DNA from: Haplosporangium gracile
Taxonomy: Eukaryota; Mortierellomycota; Mortierellomycetes; Mortierellales; Mortierellaceae
Reading direction: 5' to 3'
NCBI GenBank assembly: GCA_015499985.1
Contig: JAAAUF010000189.1
Coordinates: 22,652-52,752 of the forward strand
Length of the DNA: 30,101 bases
Below are positions 20,410 to 30,101 of this stretch, one piece after another (positions within the stretch are counted from its first letter, which is position 1; each line of letters starts with the position of its first letter). The position numbers and the translations under genes were made by a program. The notes beneath the pieces were generated by a model. It was not told the origin of the DNA and made no database searches. It saw only the letters and a program-made list of their open reading frames with translations.

Positions 20410-20800
20410 TCAAACCTCGTCATCGAGCAGTTTGCGAAGGTTGAAGTACGACACATATATCAATTGATCATACTTCGCAACGACGTCGCTTAGCGTATTT
20501 TCCCGCTACATCCGCGCTGTAAAAGGCAGAAAATAGGATAAGACTTACCCTTACTTTGTTGAAGAGCTCGTCAACGAAAATGTTGATAAAGCATCAAAAA
20601 GGTATACATACGCAGTACGCAAGATGGTGTCATGGACGAGTCAATTACTAAGCAAAAACCGTGGCTTTGATGGTTATTCTTCATCATCCTTGTCGGATTT
20701 CAGCAGCAAGCCTCTTTTCCTATGTACCTCTCATCCTCACCAACTTCTTGTCGCCTCACCTCTTCTTCTCTTTGACCAAGTCCGCCCCCACTTTTCTACC
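20410..20800 (+). other. Coding-like segments of unknown origin (possible gene relic)
   Basis: Between the divergent promoters, the frame at 20537-20800 is open for 88 codons but has no start near its beginning. It reads as ordinary soluble protein (TYPYFVEELVNENVDKASKR and onward, then AVRKMVSW). A second short open piece in another frame at 20410-20490 reads SNLVIEQFAKVEVRHIYQLI. In the first frame only two stops occur from 20102 to 20800. I recognise no family. Explanations are a decayed gene, an unannotated short-intron gene, or chance in leader sequence of COX6. Confidence 0.2.
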
Positions 20801-20857
20801 TGATCTGGACTTTTTTTTTTAATTTTTCCTTTCGGTGGTCACAGCACTTGCGATCAA

Positions 20858-20983
20858 ATGACTACCTTTACCTCACAATCGCTCCTTCCGGAGTGTGCCT
20901 TCCAAGTTCTTAAAAAACATGCAGCAATTGAAATCGTAATCATCAACGCCTACCAACCACCCTTCTCCACTCAATCGCTATGA
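20858..20983 (+). CDS. Upstream ORF of 41 codons overlapping the COX6 start (ATGA)
   Basis: An ATG at 20858 opens a 41-residue frame (starting MTTFTSQSLLPECAF). It terminates at the TGA at 20981-20983. That stop overlaps the COX6 start codon at 20980-20982 in the arrangement ATGA. A second, shorter upstream ORF of six codons (MQQLKS) lies at 20919-20939 in a different frame. If transcription starts before 20858, COX6 translation would depend on leaky scanning or on termination-reinitiation. The peptide resembles nothing I recognise. Confidence 0.4.
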   Translation: MTTFTSQSLLPECAFQVLKKHAAIEIVIINAYQPPFSTQSL

Positions 20984-22016
20984 ACCGCCTCGCCGCCATC
21001 TCCCGCCCTCTCGCCGCCACCGCTCGCGTCCAGATCGCTCGCTCGGCCGTTGCCACTCGCTCTGCCATCCAGAGTATGTCTTTTTTATCCACTCCTTTTT
21101 TTTTCCGACCTTACAGCTCCTCTGATCTATTTTTCGGATCCGAAGTTTTGGCGTGCCGCATGAAAGGAGCAGCAATCATACATCTAGCTCGGAAACCGGC
21201 ACTTGCAAGGATCTCTTTACGATGACAGCTCGGGCTCAAGTTTTATATTCGGTTCATTAAACTGGATGACACGTTTTGGACAGTCAGTTATGTTTACGCC
21301 TTTTTACGCTGCCCGAATACACGTAACCAGCCGCACGGAATCATCAAGCTTGAGGACGGACTGACAGCCAGGATCTGTGAATGGACATCGGAATCATCAA
21401 ACTAGGAACTGGAGAAGGAGTAACTCTGATAGCAGATCTCTATTTTACGCGCAATTGAGCCAACCCTGGACAATCTGCGACCGCTCAATTGACACCCGCG
21501 ATCGATATCAATATACGATTATGGGCAAACAGAGTCAGCACCACCAAAACTCACGACACCAAAACCGTCGCCCAATTGATATCCCCAATGTCAATTAGTT
21601 CAACTTCCCTTTAAGGAGGCGCCAACGCACAAAGCAAAGGAATAGACCCATTGACCTCTTTCTCGCTTTTTTTACCTCCCAAATTAGTCCGCAACTACTC
21701 TTCGGAGCACGGTGAGGAGACCTTCGAGCACTTCACCGAGCGTTTCGTCAAGTTCTTTGACAACGTCGATGATGTCTTTGAGCTCCAGCGTGGATTGAAC
21801 AACGCCTTCGGTTACGATCTCGTCCCCTCGCCTTCCGTCATTGCTGCTGCCCTTAAGGCCTCTAGACGTGTTGACGATTACGCTACCGCTGTCCGTGTCT
21901 TTGAAGGATTGAAGGTCAAGGCTGGCTCGGATGCTCTTTACAAGCAGTACTTGGATGAGCTCGCTCCCCTCAAGACCGAGCTGGGTGTCCAGACCAAGGA
22001 GGAGCTTGGATTGTAA
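20980..22016 (+). CDS. COX6: Cytochrome c oxidase subunit VI (mammalian Va family), mitochondrial precursor, two exons
   Basis: Exons 20980-21073 and 21688-22016, joined over a GT-AG intron, give 140 residues. The N-terminus is a typical matrix-targeting presequence: about 36 residues rich in Arg, Ala and Ser without acidic residues, ending near IRNYSS. The mature part, from EHGEETFEHFTERFVKFF through VFELQRGLNNAFGYDLVPSP to the C-terminus, is the helical COX5A fold. It includes ALKASRRVDDYATAVRVFEGLK. The subunit binds the matrix face of complex IV in the inner membrane. Its length is close to that of yeast Cox6 (148). The 614-nt intron is four to six times longer than most others here and separates the presequence from the mature part. 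Two upstream ORFs precede the start. Confidence 0.95.
21074..21687 (+). other. Long COX6 intron (614 nt) with internal short repeats
   Basis: The intron starts GTATGT and ends AAATTAG. It contains a 12-bp direct repeat (CGGAATCATCAA) at 21336-21347 and 21389-21400, and CAATTGA three times between about 21451 and 21575. No clear snoRNA boxes were found. The intron is unusually long for this window; a regulatory or RNA-hosting role is only a possibility. Confidence 0.7.
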
Positions 22017-24479
22017 ACGGAGCGAAGTTTTACAAGACTGAAGAAGAACAAATACAGAACACCAATCAATACACAAACCTTCCCTTTTACCTATTTTACA
22101 TCGAACAAAGACCCAGTGCGACTTTTTTTTTATGGAAGCATTCATCTCACTCCCCTCTCTCCGCCCGACAATTACCATAACAATTAAACATCATAAGTTA
22201 AAAAATAGCAAGAAGGGTGAAAATTGATGATATCAACTTGTGTACAATGAAGTACTTAGAACCAGGGTAATTGATAAGCATATTGTAGCGATCATTACAT
22301 TTCATATCGCTCGAAGGTTTCTACGTGACAGGAACGAAGGGTGATTAAAGAGAAGGGCGAATCAAATTAGAGAAAAAAATCAACTACAAAGAAGCGTGAT
22401 CAAAACTGATGCAAGGATCGACGGGGGTTACAGTTTTTTGGTGGCGCATATGGAAAGAGAATAGTCAGCCCGCGCCACTAGTGATGTGGTCTAAAACGAG
22501 AATCCCGTCCAAAGTATCCCTTGTCCTCTCAATCCTTTTTGACCAGCCCTTATACCGTTTTCTCCGTCTTGTTTTTCTCTGTCTATTGTTCTTCATGAGG
22601 GTCCTGAGAGAAAGAAGTCCCATGATGGCGCACTCGGAAAGAAACAAAGAAACGAGTAGATCCTATATTTGATTGGACATGGTCAGATCTTATTTTCTTG
22701 CGTGACATGATAACCATATCGAAAAGTAAACAATTCGGGCTACATGGCATTATTCAGAATTGTGATGTTTTTTTTTTTTTTGTGCAGGTGGTCACTGCGC
22801 AGATTGCTCTTTTTCAAGTAAGCAAGCCAAAAATCAAACCCACGTTGCAAGGAAGAAGCACATTTTATAAGTCCATCTTTCACGGTTGGTTCGGCTAAGC
22901 CTGGTTAAGGAATTATAAACAGCAACCAGGGAAGGGGCAGCCTCTCTCTCCATTCTTGCTCTTATTCAGTTCACTGGTGGGCATCCAGAGAAGTAACAGA
23001 GAAAGAGAGAAAAAATCAGATCACAGATCGGGGGAGGGGAAATGGCGTGTGAGCTGCAGGAGGGATAGAAGAATTGGTCATTCCTTTCTTGATCTACCAC
23101 CAATCCCCCTGTCTCGGTGGCTCGGATCTGAATTCCCCTTCTGGGTCAAGGCTGCATATTTTTTGCTCCATGTTTCCATGTTCCATGTGAAATAAATCCG
23201 AAAATTGAGGATGAATGAGGAGTGGATCACACATTTATTGTTGGTTATGGAGTATTGTGCAAAAGAATCGTGGAAGGAGGTTTGGGGCAGGGACGGTTGC
23301 ATTGTTTGTTATTGAGTAAAGGTGATAAACAAAGCAGGAGAAAAAGGTGCAGGTAAAATGGTCCAGACTGGTTCATCAAGAGTTGAGGACAAAAGGACGC
23401 AAACTGATAACGAACAACTGAACGACATTACAAGATTTTGGAGCAAGAAATCAACAACAAAAACTGGAGAAGGGGGGCCAGCTCTCCGCCTCCGGAGATC
23501 CATAGCAGGGGCAAGGAGATAATGCGATCTGACGACGGTCTCTGTGTCCACTGTTTATACGGCGCTAGTGCGATGGGGGGGGGGGTGTTATGCCAGTCCT
23601 CCAGTCAGTCATTGCCCGCCCGAGAACCCCTTCTTCGTTTACTAATGCCATAGGTGAAAATGAACGATCTCCATCTAGGCAGAGTGGAGTGAGTTTCGTT
23701 CTGTAGCAAAGAGTGTGGAGGATAACCACAGACCAATCAGAATAGACAGATGCGATCCCTCGATGGTGCAATTTTCTCGACAATTCGTGCTTTTTGCTAA
23801 TTGCCGTGACTCGTTATTTTTCTCATTTTCATCCAGGCGAAGTAACTCCATGTCTTGCACATTTACCTCGAACCCGTTAGACTTTTGAAGGATCTCGCCA
23901 TAGCGGAGGTGGCCCTGTTTGGAGCAACGGTATTGGCTGGGAGCTAAGACAGAAAAACAGACATACAACTCACCTCTTCGGGATTGTTACAGGGTTACAA
24001 CGCGACTTTCTTTTTGGATCTATCTCTTTCTTTTAATCTTGTGTATGGTGCCTGGCTGGAACGAAGAGTTGAGCTCGGCATTTTTTTTTTTTTTTTTTTT
24101 GATTTTAATCAGTTGAGACTGATTTTGAGTGATTCGTCAGTCAGAACAGTGCGTGCTCGTCTTGCTCCTTCTCGGAGGAAACAAAATATAAAACTCGGGT
24201 GCATCGCCCCTCTTTTTATTCTTTCCTTTTCTTTTTTTCCCACTCTCTCACTCTTCACTCTTCTTCTTCTTCTTCTTCATCCTTTCATCCCCTCATCCTT
24301 CATAGACGAACTCTCCTCCTTCCTCTCTTCTTCTCTTTTTCCTTCTTTCATTCTCTTTCTCCGTCGCATTATATCCTGTATCATAGATCCCTCTTTGTTT
24401 GTTATCTTTGCATCTACCTCTCCCTCTTCCTCTCCCTTCGAACTGTAATCTTTTCCTTCCTCCTCTCTTTGTAAAACAA
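22017..24479. other. Intergenic region, 2.5 kb, between COX6 and the sulfite reductase gene
   Basis: This region holds the COX6 3' untranslated region and the promoter and leader of the sulfite reductase gene. From about 24200 to 24479 the sequence is strongly CT-rich with no ATG, typical of a fungal core promoter or leader. A CCAAT box lies at 23733-23737, and a TGACTC (GCN4-type core) at about 23806. There is an 11-G run at 23575-23585. A 97-codon minus-strand frame at 23675-23968 looks partly protein-like but has no recognised domain, so I leave it uncalled. No RNA gene or transposon is recognised. Confidence 0.5.
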
Positions 24480-27400
24480 ATGGTTTCTACCGGCTTTGAC
24501 AAACTGGCCCAGGCCGCCTTTGCGTCGTCCGAGGCTATCTTCACGATCAACTCGCCCTCGTCACACCCCTCGCGGGCGATCGACCGTCTCTCGGACAAGT
24601 ACACCATCTCTAACACATCCCCCGCCGTCACGACTCTCCAGGCCAATGCCGATCCTTTCCAAAAGATCCAAGAGTCAGCCGCAATCAACAAGGAGTTGAC
24701 CTCCGTCCTTGCTACTTCGGAGTCCCTCCTGGCCGCCATCCCCCATCTCTTCAAGACCGCCTCCCAGCGCTCGGCTGTTGTTGTTCATGTGGAGACCAAG
24801 GAGCGGGATTCCAACAACTCTATTACACAGCATAGCAATGGAGCAGCAGCACCAACGAAATCAGCAACGGGAGCAGCAGGACATAACGGAGTTATCCCCT
24901 CGTATGCTGATTTGATGGCTGTTCGTCAGACGGGATTTGCGGTCCTTACCTCGGACAATGCACAGGCTGCCTTTGATTTGGCCCTTGTCGCCCAGGCCGC
25001 TGCTGTGCAGACCAGCACCCCTTTCTTGAACGTCGTCAACTCGACTGGTGCCGGTGCCTCTGGCAAGCAGATTGTCTTGGACCACCAGCGCGTTGCGCCT
25101 GCTCTGATCTCGGAGCAGGATCTGGCTGCCCACCGTGAGCGCCAGTCTGCAGTGAGCGAGATCTCGCTCTCGTCCCTGTACCTCAAGCCCCAGGAGGGCC
25201 AGCAACAGTCTGATGCTGCTCCTGCTGTTGCTTCGACTGAGGAGGTGTATGGCAAGGTTGAGGAGCTGCTTGCTGTCTTGCAGAAGCAGACCGGTCGTTC
25301 TTACCGCGCCATCGAGTACCAGGGTAAGTTTTTCATATCGGACAAATAAGATCGAGCGAGATGATGGCGAATTCGTCATTTTCTCTTTTGATTTCGCGTC
25401 GTAGTTACTTTTGAGCGTTTTTTCTTTCTTTTCTTTTCATTTTTGGCAGTCAAAGAGAAAAAAAAGTGACTTTTCCTCCTTTACTCCTTACTCCGACTGA
25501 TCACTGGCTGATTGGCTCTGACTGATCCGTGCCTGCCTGCCCGCCTGAACGCTAATTTTTTTTTTTTCCTTTTCCTTTTCCCTTATTCTTCTTTAATCCA
25601 TCTCCATGCAGGCCCTGCCAACGCAAAGACGGTCTTCGTCTCCTTGGCTATCGGTTCATCCTCCCTCGACCACGCCCTCAAGGCCCACCATGCCAAGGAC
25701 GTTGGCCTCGTCAAGATTCACCTCTACCGCCCCTGGTCCGAGCGCCACTTCCTCCAGGCCCTCCCCATCTCCGTTGAGCGTGTTATCGTCTTTGAGCAGG
25801 CTCCCGCCGCCCACACCACCTGGACCCCTCTCTTCTTAGACGTCTCTGCTTCTTTCCACGCCACCTTTGCTGACGACAAGGCTACATGGACAGGCAAGAT
25901 CCCCAAGATCCTTAGCGCTCGCTTCCGCGGATCCGGTGCTGAGGTCACCGATGCCGATATCAAGACTGCTCTCACTTCCGAGCACGCCAAGCCTACTTTT
26001 GTCATCAACCCCCACTTCGTTGCCCAGTCAGTTTCGTTTGCTTCCGTCCTCCAGGAGTCCGATGTTGATACTCCTTACATCCAGATGTTGAACCAGGTCT
26101 TCCAGGATCGTCTCAATATCGAGAACGGTCTCAAGACCGACTCTGTCTGGGGCTCAGCCCAGCAGTCGCCCGAGTTTGGTTACGGTTCCCTGGTGACCAA
26201 GGTCGCTGCTCGTGCCCGTTTCGCCGAGTTGGTCTCCAAGACTGTTCAGGATTCCAACCTCAAGATCGCCGAGCCCCTTCGTAAGGCTTTGACTCAGTGG
26301 CACCTCAACCGATCTGACGCCAAGCTTGCCAAGCGCCACGGTGACGAGGCCATTGCCCTCCTCCAGGAGGCCAAGGACAGCCTTGTGGGCTCCCTTGCCG
26401 AGATCTTTGCCCAGTCTTCGCAGTTCGCCAAGTCATCGCACTGGTTGATTGGCGCTGACGCCTGGGCGTTCGATATCGCCAACTCGGGTGTCCATCACGT
26501 CATCTCGTCCAACACCGACATTAACCTCTTGATCCTCGACACCGAGCCCTACACCGCTCGCACCCAGAACCCCGAGAACCGCAAGAAGGACATTGGTCTC
26601 TATGCCATGAACTATGGCTCAGTCTTTGTTGCCTCCGTCGCCGTCTACTCGTCTTACTCCCAAGTCCTCCATGCCTTGATCGAGGCCGACCAGTACCAGG
26701 GCCCCTCCATCGTCTTGGCCTACCTCCCCCGTCCTGACGAGGAGAACGTCTCGCCCATCACTGTTCTCAAGGAGACCAAGTTGGCCGTCGATACCGGTTA
26801 CTGGCCCCTCTACCGCTGGAACCCTGCCCTGGATGAGAAGGGCGAGGAGCCCTTCCGTCTCGACTCTGAGCGCATCAAGCTCGATCTCCAGCAGTTCCTT
26901 GAGCGCGAGAACCACCTCTCGTTGATCATTCAGCAGAATCCCGATGTCGCCCGTACCCTCACCCACTCAATCGAGTCCGAGGCCAAGGCTCGCGATGTCG
27001 CCCTCAAGAAGAAGGCCAAGGATGACTTTGCCAAGCTTATGGGTGGTCTCGGTGGTCCCCCAGTCTTGATTCTTTTCGGTTCTGATGGCTCCAACGCCGA
27101 GGGTCTTGCCAAGCGTTTGGTCAAGGGCGCCAAGCTCCGTAACCTCTCTGCCCGCTACTCGGCCATGGACGATGTCTCGATCGAGGATTTGACACTCGAG
27201 AAGCATGTCATCTTTGTTGTCTCGACTGCCGGCCAGGGAGAGTTCCCCGTCAACGCCCGCGAGTTCTGGAAGGCTCTCAGCGCCGCAACCGAGCTCGGTG
27301 TCTCCGAGACCAAGTTTGCCGTCTTTGGTTTGGGTGATGCCCACTACTGGCCCCGTGAGGAGGATGCGATCTTCTATAACCGTCCCTCGAAGGAGCTCAA

Positions 27401-29357
27401 CGCCAAGTTGATCGAGCTGGGTGCTCAACCCTTGATCGACCTCGGACTCGGTAACGACCAGGACGCCGATGCCTTTGAGACTGCCTGGGCTGCCTGGGAG
27501 CCCCTCCTCTGGACCTCCCTTGGATGCAAGCCTCTTGAGGGTGTTGCCGAGGAGCCTAAGAAGTCTGCCGATGATGCCATGAAGATCGACTCGAACTACC
27601 TCCGTGGTACCATTGCCGAGGGTCTCTTGGACGACACTACTGGCCAGCTCCGCGCCGAGGCCGACACCAAGCTGACTAAATTCCACGGTATCTACCAGCA
27701 GGACGATCGCGATCTTCGTGAGGAGCGTAAGAAGCAGGGACTCGAGAAGGCCTTCTCGTTCATGGTCCGTGTCCGCGTCCCCGGTGGTGTTGCAACCCCC
27801 GCCCAGTGGTTGGCCATGGACTCGATCTCGGATGTCACGGCCAACGGTACCTTGAAGTTGACCACCCGCCAGGCATTCCAGTTCCATGGAGTTTTGAAGC
27901 GCAACCTGAAGAAGAACATCCAGTTGATCAACAAGTCCCTACTCGACACCATCGCCGCCTGTGGAGATGTCAACCGCAACATCATGTGCAACCCTAACCC
28001 TCACCAGTCGGACTTGCATAAGCAGGTTAACGACTTTGCGACCGACTTGTCGGCCCATTTGTTGCCCAAGACTTCGGCCTACCGTGAGATCTGGCTCGAC
28101 CAGAAGCTCGTCAAGGGCGAGGCTGTCGTCGACCACGAGCCCCTCTACGGTCCCACCTACCTTCCCCGCAAGTTCAAGATCGGTAAGTCATCCTCACATT
28201 CATTGTCACTGCTTGTCATTAGCTATTTGCTCTTTTCAAATTATTTAGCTAACATAATCTCCCTTCTTTTTCTTGTCTACCTAATTATAGTCGTTGCGGT
28301 GCCTCCCAACAACGATGTGGACGTCTACGCCCATGACCTGGGCTTCATTGCCATCACTAACAAGGACGGCTCCCTGGCTGGTTTCAACGTGACCGTCGGA
28401 GGAGGCATGGGCATGACTCACGGCAACAAGAAGACCTACCCCCGCGTCGCCGATATTATCGGCTTCGTCACCACCGAGCAAGCCATCGAAACCGGCGAGA
28501 AGGTTATGCTGGTCCAGCGTGACTTCGGTGACCGTATGAACCGCAAGCACGCTCGTATGAAGTACACCATCGACGACCGCGGCATCGAGTGGTTCAAGAC
28601 CGAACTCCAGTCCCGTCTTCCTTTCCCCATCCAGGATGCTCGTCCCTTCAAGTTCTTGGATAACGCCGATCGTTACGGTTGGACCCAGGGTCAGGACAAG
28701 ATGTGGCATTACTGCTGTTACATCGAGAACGGTCGTGTCAAGGATACTCCCGCCGAGCCCCACAAGACCGGTCTCCGTGAGATCGCCAAGATCCATAACG
28801 GCGAGTTCCGTCTCACGCCCAACCAGCACTTGATCATCGCCAACGTCAAGGCTTCTGAGAAGGCCCACATCCAGTCCATGCTGGAGCAATACAAACTCGA
28901 CAAGCTCAACTACACCGGCGCAATGCTCAACTCCATGGCCTGTGTCGCCTTCCCAACTTGCTCCCTGGCAATGGCTGAATCCGAACGCTACCTCCCTAGC
29001 TTGGTCCAACTCCTCGAATCAACCATCGAAGAAGTCGGTCTCCGGGACGACGCCATCACGATTCGTATGACAGGATGCCCCAACGGTTGTGCCCGCCCCT
29101 ACGTTGCCGAGATTGCATTCGTCGGAAAGGCATTCGGCGCTTACAATGTCTACCTTGGTGGAGGACACCACGGTCAGAGATTGAACAAGCTGTACAAGGA
29201 GTCGTTGACGGAACCCGAGATTGTTGCAGAGTTGACGCCTATGATTAGACGGTATGCAGCTGAGAGGTTGGACGGAGAGCATTTCGGTGACTTCGTTATT
29301 CGTGTGGGAATCATTAAGGCTACCCTTTCGGGCAAGACCTTCCACGACCTTTCATAA
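24480..29357 (+). CDS. MET5: Sulfite reductase (NADPH) beta subunit, hemoprotein, three exons
   Basis: Exons 24480-25323, 25612-28182 and 28291-29357 give 1493 residues. The introns are GT-AG, 288 and 108 nt. The protein catalyses the six-electron reduction of sulfite to sulfide in assimilation; electrons come from NADPH through the flavoprotein alpha subunit. Architecture follows fungal Met5/Ecm17. Residues ~1-750 are a pyruvate:ferredoxin-oxidoreductase-like region. A flavodoxin-like domain lies near 760-910 (PVLILFGSDGSNAEGL, VVSTAGQGEFP). The nitrite/sulfite reductase half-domain follows near 990-1060 (TTRQAFQFHG), then the siroheme/4Fe-4S domain. Cluster ligands are visible as C1356-x5-C1362 (CVAFPTC) and C1401-x3-C1405 (CPNGC). 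Length is close to yeast Met5 (1442). The start has context AAAATGG, with a CT-rich leader lacking ATGs. Intron 2 has no in-frame stop, so unspliced RNA stays open (see its own entry). Convergent with CDC48. Confidence 0.95.
28183..28290 (+). other. Stop-free 108-nt intron of 3n length in the sulfite reductase gene
   Basis: The intron begins GTAAGT and ends ATTATAG. It is exactly 36 codons long and contains no stop in the reading frame. Retention would insert 36 mostly hydrophobic residues after residue 1138, between the first ferredoxin-like half-domain and the siroheme domain. Splicing restores the family-like sequence KFKIVVAVPPNNDVDVY. Confidence 0.85.
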
Positions 29358-29748
29358 GTCTCTTTATATATTTTTGTCTTTTTATTTCTTTCTTCTGTTC
29401 GCATCTTAATTTTTTTTCTTCACTGCATTTGCAAATAAAAAAAGTAACATACATAATATTTTCTTGGTCCCTAAAAAGCGACATCTGTCCGCCAAACAAA
29501 AACGAAGAAAGAAAAGAGGAAAGGTGACAACAGCAAGCGAGCACGGAACAAACACTCAAAACTAGTTAATTTTCGTTATCAAAGAAGTATTTATTTCATT
29601 GTTGGGAAACTACAAAGGTGCAACAACATCTCATCATGAGAAAGGAAGGCAAAGGGAGAGAAAAGAAAGAGGGGAGTCTGGATAAATGTACATGGAGAAA
29701 GAAAGAAAAGAAACACAGAAAAAGGAAGACAGAGATCACTCCGCTGAT
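29358..29748. other. Convergent intergenic region between sulfite reductase and CDC48
   Basis: A 391-nt AT-rich region holds both 3' ends. An AATAAA on the + strand near 29436 could be the poly(A) signal of the sulfite reductase gene. Nothing else is visible. Confidence 0.6.
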
Positions 29749-30101
29749 TTAAGAGTAAAGGTCGTCATCGAGAGTGTTGCCCTGGTTGAAGGCTGCGTTG
29801 GACTCTCCGGCAGCGGTGGGTGCAGCCGATCCTCCAACACCTCCCTCAGGGAACTTAAAGGTGTTGAATCCACGAGAGTTCTGGAGGTTCTGAGCAAACA
29901 TCTCGTAGCGACGGATATCGCTGTCCTGAACTGACCGACGAGCAAACTTCATAGCCTCCTCAAAGTGGGCACGGGTGAGCTCAGGGACGGCATCCTCGTC
30001 ATCTTCATCCATGGCCTCCTCATCGCCACGCTCCTTACGCTCACGTTCCTTGCGGATATCAGCCTCAATGTTCTCGCGAATGGCAAGCTTGCAGGCACGC
30101 T
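29749..30101 (-). CDS. CDC48: CDC48/p97 AAA+ ATPase, C-terminal part (cut by window edge)
   Basis: The frame is open from the right edge to the TAA at 29749-29751. It covers the last ~116 residues and starts [20 protein letters not shown]. Following a Glu/Asp-rich linker is the conserved [27 protein letters not shown], which closes the D2 ATPase domain. The tail is Gly/Ala-rich and ends DDDLYS, with the penultimate Tyr typical of Cdc48/p97 that binds PUB/PUL-type cofactors. The full protein is a hexameric segregase that extracts ubiquitinated substrates from complexes and membranes (ERAD, proteasome delivery). Both ATPase cores lie outside the window. No intron is seen in this part. Confidence 0.96.
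   Translation of the reverse strand, partial: RACKLAIRENIEADIRKERERKERGDEEAMDEDDEDAVPELTRAHFEEAMKFARRSVQDSDIRRYEMFAQNLQNSRGFNTFKFPEGGVGGSAAPTAAGESNAAFNQGNTLDDDLYS

Larger units (their letters stand above)
19025..20979. other. Divergent intergenic region, 2 kb, between GTP cyclohydrolase II and COX6
   Basis: This region must hold the promoters of both divergent genes. Apart from the tandem repeat, CCAAT boxes, upstream ORF and coding-like segments listed separately, it is AT-rich and pyrimidine-rich without a recognisable gene. No tRNA or snRNA was seen. Confidence 0.5.

Noticed and set aside
20795..20810. ACCTGATCTGGA resembling the core of an eukaryotic TPP riboswitch
   Set aside because: The partner elements of the riboswitch (CTGAGA box and the rest of the three-way junction) are not found around it, and the downstream gene, COX6, has no link to thiamine.
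23675..23968. A 97-codon minus-strand frame with a helix-like stretch upstream of the sulfite reductase gene
   Set aside because: No family is recognisable, no splice partner exon is convincing, and it lies in promoter-proximal DNA. It was kept only as a remark.
25512..25611. An apparent start of the large sulfite reductase frame at 25512
   Set aside because: This is the 3' part of intron 1. Splicing 25323 to 25612 joins a family-like N-terminal exon in frame, and no true ATG start exists there.
1..30101. CRISPR array, tRNA, rRNA, transposon with terminal repeats, or a defence-type gene cluster
   Set aside because: Scanning both strands gave no direct-repeat/spacer pattern, no cloverleaf with the usual T-loop sequence, no transposase or reverse transcriptase motif, and no co-directional accessory cluster.

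Overview
The window looks like nuclear DNA of a filamentous fungus, most likely an early-diverging one of the Mortierellaceae type. The grounds are spliceosomal GT-AG introns (mostly 95-135 nt, a few longer), C-rich third codon positions in the housekeeping genes, long AT-rich and microsatellite-rich intergenic stretches, and a fungal gene set (YOR1/BPT1-type ABC transporter, Ecm17-type sulfite reductase, kelch-BTB Ras-pathway-type protein, RIB1-type GTP cyclohydrolase II). The taxonomic placement is an inference from style, not from a search. No operon, CRISPR array, rRNA, tRNA or intact transposon was seen.

Layout, left to right. 1-2080 (+): C-terminal half of an ABCC/MRP-type transporter, cut by the window edge. 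2239-4502 (-): a seven-exon acetyl-CoA transporter (SLC33A1/AT-1 family), convergent with the ABC gene. 4503-6215: intergenic. 6216-9539 (-): an intronless 1107-residue kelch-BTB protein with a polyglutamine tail region. 9540-14684: a 5.1 kb gene-poor divergent intergenic region full of simple repeats. 14685-16529 (+): an F-box protein. 17714-19024 (-): two-exon GTP cyclohydrolase II. 20980-22016 (+): two-exon cytochrome c oxidase subunit VI (Va family) with an unusually long 614-nt intron. 24480-29357 (+): three-exon sulfite reductase beta subunit of 1493 residues. 29749-30101 (-): the C-terminus of CDC48/p97, cut by the right edge.

The genes are independent eukaryotic units and do not form a cluster with one job. 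Shared themes are loose: acetyl-CoA transport into the secretory pathway, riboflavin synthesis (its flavins serve as cofactors of the sulfite reductase holoenzyme), sulfur assimilation, respiration, and ubiquitin biology (F-box, CDC48, possibly BTB). I found no convincing undescribed system. The items most worth checking are: a 41-codon upstream ORF whose stop overlaps the COX6 start as ATGA; a stop-free intron of 3n length in the sulfite reductase gene; an alternating-histidine stretch in GTP cyclohydrolase II; a perfect CG-rich palindrome of MluI-box type upstream of the F-box gene; and unexplained coding-like segments at 20410-20800.
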